Source of the DNA: Gnetum montanum
Lineage: Eukaryota; Streptophyta; Gnetopsida; Gnetales; Gnetaceae
Direction of reading: 5' to 3'
DNA: 64,000 nucleotides
Assembly: GCA_015680685.1 (NCBI GenBank)
Contig: MNCI01002242.1
Span: 275,042-339,041, forward strand
Both the position numbers and the translations under genes were made by a program. Below are positions 57,002 through 64,000 of this stretch, piece by piece. Position 1 is the stretch's first letter. The number at the start of each line of letters is the position of its first letter. The notes below the pieces were generated by a model. The model was not told where the DNA came from. It searched no databases and saw only the letters and a list, made by a program, of their open reading frames with translations.

Positions 57002-60000
57002 AAAAGTTTCAACAAAGTATTAGTCCTTAGAGATAATGAATTTTCAAAATCCCATTTTATTTACACAAAGTTATGAAATTCACAATTTATATTTTCTACA
57101 TTCTCCACTATTGTCAAATCTTTAAACCTATAATACTCACTATTGTTATCTGTGTTTTTAAATTCAACATAAAGTAAAAACTCTCATCTAACTATTTTAC
57201 ACATGAGAGACTAAAGGACAGGTAGTTGGATCCAACATCTAGATGAAGTATAAAACATCAACATTCTTGTCAAAGCATTAAAAGATATTTAGCAAAAGGA
57301 AAACATGTAGTGGTCTCAACATATGCACCTCATATTGTTGATCAACTATATAAAAGAAGGATTATGTTGCCTTCATGGTTTGATATTCTACTTACAAAGA
57401 TTAATTTAGAAGGAGGTTGAATTGCTTCTTATGTCTACTTTTTTTTTTCTTTCTTTCTTTGTTTCTTTCTTTTGAATACTAACCACAATCTTCTTTCTTG
57501 TTACTCATAAGTTTTTTTATTTTATTTTTGGGGTACATTTATTGCTCCTACCATATAATTTCTTTTGATATATGATATCATGTCTATATTATTCTTATTT
57601 AAATATCCTTCTATTTAATTAACACTGGTCTTCCCTATGACTATTATTTCTTCTCTTTCAAAATCTATGTTCCTCTTCTTTCTTTTTAAACTATTAAAAT
57701 CCATGTTAAAATTAGTTGATTGTTATAATAGATTATTTCATGGAAAAAATGTTTCTATTATTATTTTTATTTACACCTTTTCATAACAACTCATGGATTC
57801 AACTATTTTCTTGATCACCATTATTTATAAACAAAAAATTTGTTCCAACAACTTCTATGTTCCATAGCAATAGTTGTCGCATGCAAAATTCTACATTTTT
57901 CAACTAGCCATATCTCAAGGTCAACCCCTCATGATCTATTATATTAGATAATTGACAACTAAAAACAATCTAAGTTGATTATCATCTCTATCCATTTCAT
58001 GGAAACAATTCTTATTATTATTACAATATAAACATGGATAATAATCGTAATTCATGGATGAGGTTCCTCCAACTAGAAAAATAAGTCAACTTTTTCAGCA
58101 ATGACTATTTTAAATTTTCAACTATAGTCAGTTACATTGTAGTGTACTTGTCTTACTATATATTACCTTTCTATGTATGACATTTTCTAGTCACTCATGT
58201 CGAACTTGAATAGAAAAAATATTTATTTTTCAATGAATAAATTTTTCCAATCATATCTAGCCTGTAGTTCCAAATGGAATTTGAATTTAACAAGCATTTA
58301 GACGCTTATTTATGGTATAATTGTTTACAAGAAAATTAGCTAGCCTTTAAAATTTCTATATGTTTAAATTAATTGCTTCTAACACAACCCATTATGTATA
58401 GGCCATTACATATGCATTGAAACTAAACATCATAACAAGGCTCATGCATACAAAGATACATTGTTATAATCATTAATGATGAAACAAAATAAGAAGTTCT
58501 ATCTTACACCAAGATGATGGTTATCATGATCAAAAGGTATATAATGTATTCATAATATTTGATTCTAACTATGTGAGGCACTGGAGTTAATTAGATTGAC
58601 AATTATTGAGTCACCATTTCATTCATGAATATATCCAAAGTCCAAACAACATCTAGAAAAACAAGTCACAGATGACATGTGATTTTCAAATGGTTAGGCT
58701 ACTTGATTTTCCTATGTATATCCACCCCTAAAAATATCTTTTAAACCTCATGAGATAAGCGATTCAAATAACTTAACAAAATAATTAACATGAAATTTAC
58801 AAGGCTTTTATATTTTACATATTTTACAACACCATGCACTTGAATAAATTATAATTTGCTTGCTTGCAAATCTTAGTATGAAAAACAAGTTAAACATTAA
58901 ATCATGCCACTTATTCCTAAAGTAACCCAAGCATTTAGGTTGCCAACCAAGAAAATAGTGCTTAACCCAAAGAAAATAATACATTGTTTATATGGATAGG
59001 TGAAAGTAAATATACATCGTGCTGATATTGTGATTGATTCCACTAAATAAGTGTATAACGGTAGGAGGTCTAGATAAGAAGTCAACTAAACAATCCACTA
59101 CATTCTTTATCTCAAAAATTAAGTATCTTAAGATATGTTCTTTAAATTACAAGCAATGTTGTACTTGTTTTTTAGGTCTCAAACATGTAGGACTATATGG
59201 ACAAAAATTAATGAAACATCACCTAATGAATATACCCATTTCTAGAACAGTAAATTCACTCTAAAAGAACTTACCTCATTCAAAAAAAATAAAATATTGT
59301 GTTGGCTAAAAAATTCAACATAAAAAATGAAGAGTATATTTCAAAATATAGACACTAATTTCTCTAGACATAATTTATTTTAATATGCCTGAATCATGGT
59401 TTGCTTAGATTTAGAGACATCAATAATACTATTTTGATAATTATACAAGTATCTATAGATATTCCAGTAAATATAATCAGCATTAATTAAAGATTCATCA
59501 AACAATGCATTTTCTAATTTATATAATGTTGCATCATAACTTACATAAGCAAATCAATTTCAAAAACAAGGAATGCCATATTCGATAGAAACATCAACCT
59601 TATTGTCTAGTATAGACTATTTAGGATAATGAAAATCTATTAGTCCAAGCAACAAACAAGTTTGAATGCTACACATGGGAAGCATATATTTATTCAACTT
59701 TTATATAGAACATGTATTTTCCCATTATCACTAATAATTAACATGATATTTGTATACACAAGCCACAGACAAACTCTACATTAATGCAACAATAATGATC
59801 TAGGCTTCTACTATTTTACAAAAAAACTCAACAATAATACACCTAACCCCACAGTAGATTCCATCATTTCAAACATGAACGTAACTCTCATTCTATTTTC
59901 AAGAAATGGTAGGAATCACCAAAATGGAAACCATTTCACCATCCCAGTAGCAAAGAAGAAGTAGCTATGCTTGCATTAACTATTAGGGCTTCATAAAGAG

Positions 60001-61166
60001 AAATAATTGTTAATGGCAAACTATTTAACTAGTAAGATTGAATAACATGTAAACCAATCAAAGAAGTTTAAATGACAAACAAAATATGCATGCTTGTTGA
60101 TATGTAGGTAGCATGTGAACTACTAGGAAGGCTGTAACTAAAGGACTTCTGAACAACAAGCATAGGAAAACATTATTCACTACTCCATGCAGCTTCATTG
60201 TAATAGTGTTTCTTCTAGGTGAAAAATATTCATACCAAACCATCGTAAATGATCTTTATTTCCTAGGATGAGCACAAATCATACTACATAATAAATGTCA
60301 ACTAATACCTAAATCGATCTCTAATCAATGACATAACCAATATAATTATTCATGATGCATCATGAATGATCATTTCCAAAGTATCAATCCCTTAGGCTAC
60401 TTACTTCAAGCTTTTTGTTGCCTAGGGCTATTGATCCTCCTTGAAGGTGTTGAATATTGTATGGTCCACTATAGAGAGATTCCTTAAGCCAAGTGAAGCA
60501 CTAAAGAGAAACAAATTTGTAAGGTCATAACTTTAACGAAAGTATAACTTGTCTCCTTAATGTAGATTTCTTGTAATATTACTCCTCATAGGTGGAAAAG
60601 TTTCATATTAAAGCACTGCAAAGAGCATCTATTTTTCTAGTGCTACATATAACAAACTCGAAAACTAACATTCCTAAAAATCAAAATCATTTCTTACTTA
60701 GATAAATACCTTACGTAAAAAACTCATCATGCTACTAAAGGGCCAGTTCTTACAAATGTATGAATGAAGCTCATTATTGCCTCATGTTCATGGACCTACT
60801 TATAGGTATCAATCATAGAAAACAATACTATAAAGCTAGTTCAAATTCTAAATGCCACTCCAACTTTCTCCTTGATAAGTATGGAATAGAAGTCAAACTA
60901 CAACTTTCTAAAATCATAACCAATAGTGTCATAGTATCTTAGTGGTAGATACATAATCAAGTAGAATGGTATCATCATTTGTTGTAGTAAGTGTGTATAT
61001 ATGAAAAATAGCATATAAATGCTTATGTATACCAACATAAAATGCTTGATATTTGAGACAAAAGATGACTAGCTTACTCAAAAATGGCAAGATTAGAGAA
61101 ACCTAGTTCCTAGTCAATGAAGCCACCATTTAATAGTACTCGTCATTGATAAAAAAAATTCACTTC
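57002..61166. other. AT-rich DNA without supported features
   Basis: No LTR, retroelement domain, RNA gene or convincing frame was found. A C/T-rich run lies at 57439-57476. This and 40621-44149 may be the two sides of the locus split by the Athila-like element, but I could not prove continuity. Confidence 0.4.
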
Positions 61167-61965
61167 TGATGGGACGCAATATTACAGCTGTCGTGATATC
61201 ACATCCCTCGCCATATCACATCTTTACCTGCGATATCGCGGTGCGCCGTCATATCTATAAATAAGAGGTGGCTCTCCCTTGTTTCCTCATCCTAGGCTAG
61301 ACAGTAGGGAAACTTTGATAGATTGATCACTTCAGAGATAGAATATTTTCCATGTGCCCGTAGTAGGAGTCCCAAAGTGAACAGATATTTATTCAAGCAA
61401 ACATTGTACCTGAACACAAGTTTGTGTACGGCAATAAAGACGAGCTTTCCATATAAACCTTGCAGTGCATGGAATAGGATTTTATTATTGTTATTTATTA
61501 CTTGTTATTTATTATTTGTTATTTACTGCTTTCTCTCTCAACCCTTCTCTCCTAGTTAAGTGCCTCAGTACGACCGCTTCGAGCACGTGCGTTACGCGTG
61601 GTGATCCCAGCAACAACTAGCGTTTGGTAGCCACGGTTGCATCGGTTCAGGGTGTGTATGGTAAGTGGGAATGGATGCTGACACTAGGTAATTTAGACTT
61701 AATTCATTAGTTAGAGTTAGTAATTAGTTTCTCAACCCTTTACCTTGTTAGCATAGGAGACAAAAACATAAAAAACTATAAAAATCATATACCTCGGACT
61801 TACTTAACCATACACCGTGACAACTACAAGTCTGGGAAGACAACGAATGATTAACCCTAAGTGTTCCATGGGCGTGTAGGCACTTAGTCTACAGAATTCG
61901 ACCGGAATGCGCATGCTACGCTTGTATTCGTACGGTTGAGTGTAGGGGTATCTCGCCACTCATCA
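61167..61965 (+). repeat. Athila-like LTR, GCGATATCGC-type U3
   Basis: 799 bp from TGATGGGACGCA to CGCCACTCATCA. The palindrome cluster at 61186-61242 is partly decayed, the TATA box is at 61256-61265 and AATAAA at 61432-61437. A PBS follows at 61967-61984, so it is a 5' LTR on the plus strand. It most resembles the truncated LTR at 1761-2313. Confidence 0.88.
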
Positions 61966-61966
61966 T

Positions 61967-61984
61967 TGGCACCGTTGCTAGGGA
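61967..61984 (+). other. Slightly decayed tRNA-Asp primer-binding site
   Basis: TGGCACCGTTGCTAGGGA: three transitions away from TGGCGCCGTTGCCGGGGA. Confidence 0.85.
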
Positions 61985-62107
61985 CTAAGTGTTTGTTTGC
62001 TGAATAGAACATAGGATATCACTCACATCGTTGGAAGCCTAAATGAACCTTCAGGTTAATTAAAAGAAAAATCTATATAACGGTAATTAGCACACCGATA
62101 AATAACA

Positions 62108-62323
62108 ATGTCTTCTTCTAACAAAAGCAACTCACCACCTAGGGATAATACAAAGAATAGTCGGCAATCAAAAACACATAACCTAAATCCGCCAAGTCCT
62201 CAACAATATAGGTGTTGGCACATTTGGCCATTCCATGGAACAATTGAAATATTTTATGCAAAATTGGAGGAATCTATGGTTGTAAATTTACAAGTAAATT
62301 ACAGCTTTAGTGTTGAGGGTTGA
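62108..62323 (+). pseudogene. Athila-like gag N-terminus, cut short
   Basis: The 71-codon frame opens MSSSNKSNSPPRDNTKNSRQ, matching the start of the gag at 1707. After about 35 residues the similarity ends, and the rest (IWPFHGTIEIFYAKLEESMV) is unlike gag; it may be 3' internal sequence joined by a deletion. The next LTR starts at 62430, so nearly all of gag and pol are absent. Confidence 0.6.
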
Positions 62324-62429
62324 CGGGTGTTTTTAAGATTGATTCACTGGTAAAGAATTTGATGTTAAAGCCTTTTGGGTACAAGATGAAAGTGCCAGAT
62401 TATTCCTTTGTTAAAGATCAGAGGATAGT
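62324..62429 (+). other. Short internal remnant before the next LTR
   Basis: No frame. The last bases, AGATCAGAGGATAGT, are purine-rich and lie directly before TGATGAG, so they could be a polypurine tract. Confidence 0.35.
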
Positions 62430-63467
62430 TGATGAGACCTGAATTGCTCATAGTGCTGGCAGCCGCGTAAGGCACCCACGATAAGGCACCCATGTTAAGG
62501 CACCCACGTTGTATCATGGGTCGCGATGTATCATGGGCCGTGATATCGCGTATGCGATATCGCGTACACGATATCGCAGTCAGCCGCAATTTCTATAAAT
62601 AAGAGGTGGCTCTCCCTCATTTCACATCCCAGTTTTAGTGTAGCGAAGCTCTGGTAGTTTGATCCCTCCAGAGTTAGAATTTTTCCCGTGTCTGCCCGCA
62701 GTGTGGTGAATGTGATTGTACGGTGTCTTTATTCGAGTGTGCCGTACTTGGACACGCACATGACCAGCAATAAAGATCGAGATTACTTCATCATTGCAGC
62801 ATTCACTTAGTTTATTTATTGTTATTTATTTAATGTTATTTATTGCTTTCATAGCGCGGTGTGAGTACGACTTAACTACGAGCATCTACGGGTGTGTACG
62901 GCTAGTTAAGGAATCGGTTACTCATCGCGATTAGTTTCTCACCCTTAAACTCCTAGAAGCGGAACGAGTACGACTTGATTACGAGCATTTAAGTGTGACT
63001 GCTTGGTAGCCCAGTGGTGTAGCTAGGGGGATCTACGCTTGGTAACCCAGTGGCGTATTTGGGGTCTGCGCTTGGTAATCCCAGTGGCGTACCTAGGCCT
63101 ATGCTTGGTAGTCCCAGTGGCAGTCGTGCACGAAGTCCAAGATGTGTACGGTTGATCAAGGAATCGGTTGCTCGTCGCACTTAGGCTAGATTAGATTCTC
63201 TTACCCTTTTCCTCTTAGCTTAAATTTAGTTAATATTATTTTCCACTGCCGTCAGGAGTAGCATTAGAATTAGAACACATCATACACCTCATCTAGACTA
63301 AACCATACGTGACATATGCAAAACTAGTCTAGATGGGAAGACAGCGAACTGCGACCTAAGGCTAACTATCTAGGTGCCACAACTAGTCCATCTGCGGAGT
63401 TCGACCGGATCGTGCGTGCGACGCTCGTTTCGTATGGTTGAGTGTAGGGGTACCTCGCCACTCATCA
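62430..63467 (+). repeat. Young Athila-like LTR, GCGATATCGC-type U3
   Basis: 1038 bp from TGATGAGACCTG to CGCCACTCATCA, with many intact CpG sites. Near-perfect palindromes lie at 62529-62578, the TATA box at 62594-62603 and AATAAA at 62769-62774. A set of CCCAGTGGCGTA/GCTTGGTA repeats lies at 63005-63125. An undamaged PBS follows, making it the 5' LTR of an element that leaves the window on the right. Confidence 0.9.
63005..63125 (+). repeat. Short tandem repeat in LTR U5, ~4 copies
   Basis: GCTTGGTAGCCCAGTGG, GCTTGGTAACCCAGTGG, GCTTGGTAATCCCAGTGG and GCTTGGTAGTCCCAGTGG recur at spacings of roughly 35 bp. The older LTRs hold decayed forms of the same unit (CTACTGGGATTACCAAG, minus strand), so the repeat is old in the family. 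Confidence 0.75.
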
Positions 63468-63468
63468 T

Positions 63469-63486
63469 TGGCGCCGTTGCCGGGGA
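63469..63486 (+). other. Intact tRNA-Asp primer-binding site
   Basis: TGGCGCCGTTGCCGGGGA is exactly complementary to the 3' end of plant tRNA-Asp including CCA. This PBS is typical of Athila and related elements and primes minus-strand DNA synthesis. Confidence 0.92.
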
Positions 63487-63598
63487 TGGTGCTAGTTATC
63501 TAGATTAGTTATATCATACCAGGTCGTTGTAAAGGACTTAACAATATATCTTTCAAAAAATAATAATTATTAAAAAGTCACATAAATTCACACCCAAC

Positions 63599-63925
63599 AT
63601 GCCTCTCCTACAAGATGACAATAACGCCCCACTTGGTGAGGAAGTTCATTGGGGAACCGATGAAGTATATGATAGTGAATATTGGAGTGCGCAACCTTAT
63701 GCAGGAGTCTCCTATGTTGATGAACACCCCAACGATACTCAAAGACTCTCGTCATCCAACTCTGACATCTCTAATGAGGATGAGACATCACATAGAACGA
63801 GAAGGCCCAAAAGGCTTAGGACCTTCTCAATAACTAACAAGAACTTACTTGGGGATGATTTGAAGACTTACAAAAGTCATAACAAATTTTACAGTTCCTT
63901 CTCTTCCTCTACTCCCGATTGTTAA
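63599..63925 (+). pseudogene. Start of gag of the right-hand element
   Basis: The 108-codon frame opens MPLLQDDNNAPLGEEVHWGT 112 bp after the PBS and contains SSSNSDISNEDETSHRTRRP. It ends at a TAA, but the reading continues with DTNDDLSRDRRRTKNRAHK, so one stop may be the only damage in this stretch. It is acidic then basic, as gag N-termini of the family are, but its first residues differ from the MSSS start of the others. It runs off the window before the gag core. Confidence 0.55.
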
Positions 63926-64000
63926 ATTCGGGACACGAATGACGATCTTTCAAGGGATCGGCGTAGAACTAAAAATCGAGCTCACAAAGAAAATCAAGAA

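Noticed and set aside
58897-59085. 62-codon minus frame with several hydrophobic runs
   Set aside because: Too short, no motif, AT-rich surroundings without any gene signal.
62526-62580. Palindromic repeats taken at first as a CRISPR-like array or origin
   Set aside because: They occur at the same place in several LTRs upstream of a TATA box, and there are no spacers.

Overview
The window reads as nuclear DNA of a land plant with a large, old, repeat-choked genome. It is AT-rich and gene-poor. It is filled with LTR retrotransposons whose frames are broken mostly by changes that look like C-to-T decay (Gln, Arg and Trp codons turned into stops). Very old, nested and still recognisable elements recall gymnosperms or other giant plant genomes, but the species cannot be named from this sequence. 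I saw no rRNA genes, canonical tRNA genes, CRISPR arrays or bacterial-type operons.

Five kinds of element are present. (1) An Athila/Tat-type Ty3/gypsy family supplies nine LTR copies; its LTRs run TGATGAG...CTCATCA and its primer-binding site (PBS) matches the 3' end of plant tRNA-Asp. Its copies lie at 1-2313, 23714-25494, 25.5-31.9 kb, 44.15-57.0 kb (one nearly complete element with gag, PR, RT, RNase H, IN and an env-position reading frame) and 61.2-64 kb. (2) A Tat-like element with an extra RNase H upstream of RT lies at 33.3-40.6 kb. (3) A chromovirus pol with a chromodomain lies at 4.6-7.3 kb. (4) A second Tat-like gag/protease, on the plus strand, lies at 15.3-19.6 kb. (5) Two copia/SIRE-like LTRs lie near 3.2 and 17 kb. 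A further family of ~570-bp LTRs gives two solo LTRs with perfect 5-bp target duplications (18285-18850 and 22262-22834) and one complete element (8854-14826).

The most interesting locus is that complete ~6-kb element at 8854-14826. It has two LTRs, an initiator-Met-type PBS and a polypurine tract, but I found no gag or pol in it. Instead it carries, in sense orientation, an intronless decayed copy of a CCR4-type (endonuclease/exonuclease/phosphatase fold) mRNA deadenylase at about 9850-11030. This looks like capture of a host mRNA by a retrotransposon. A second cellular locus, a decayed multi-exon coiled-coil gene I cannot name (about 20.3-23.7 kb, minus strand), has one exon split by a solo LTR; removing the LTR and one target duplication rejoins the frame.

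Long stretches at 7.3-8.8, 11.0-11.9, 13.1-14.2, 31.9-33.3, 40.6-44.1 and 57.0-61.2 kb are AT-rich with no feature I could support. Two single N bases (1762 and 14284) mark doubtful assembly joins; the second lies between two identical ~42-bp copies.
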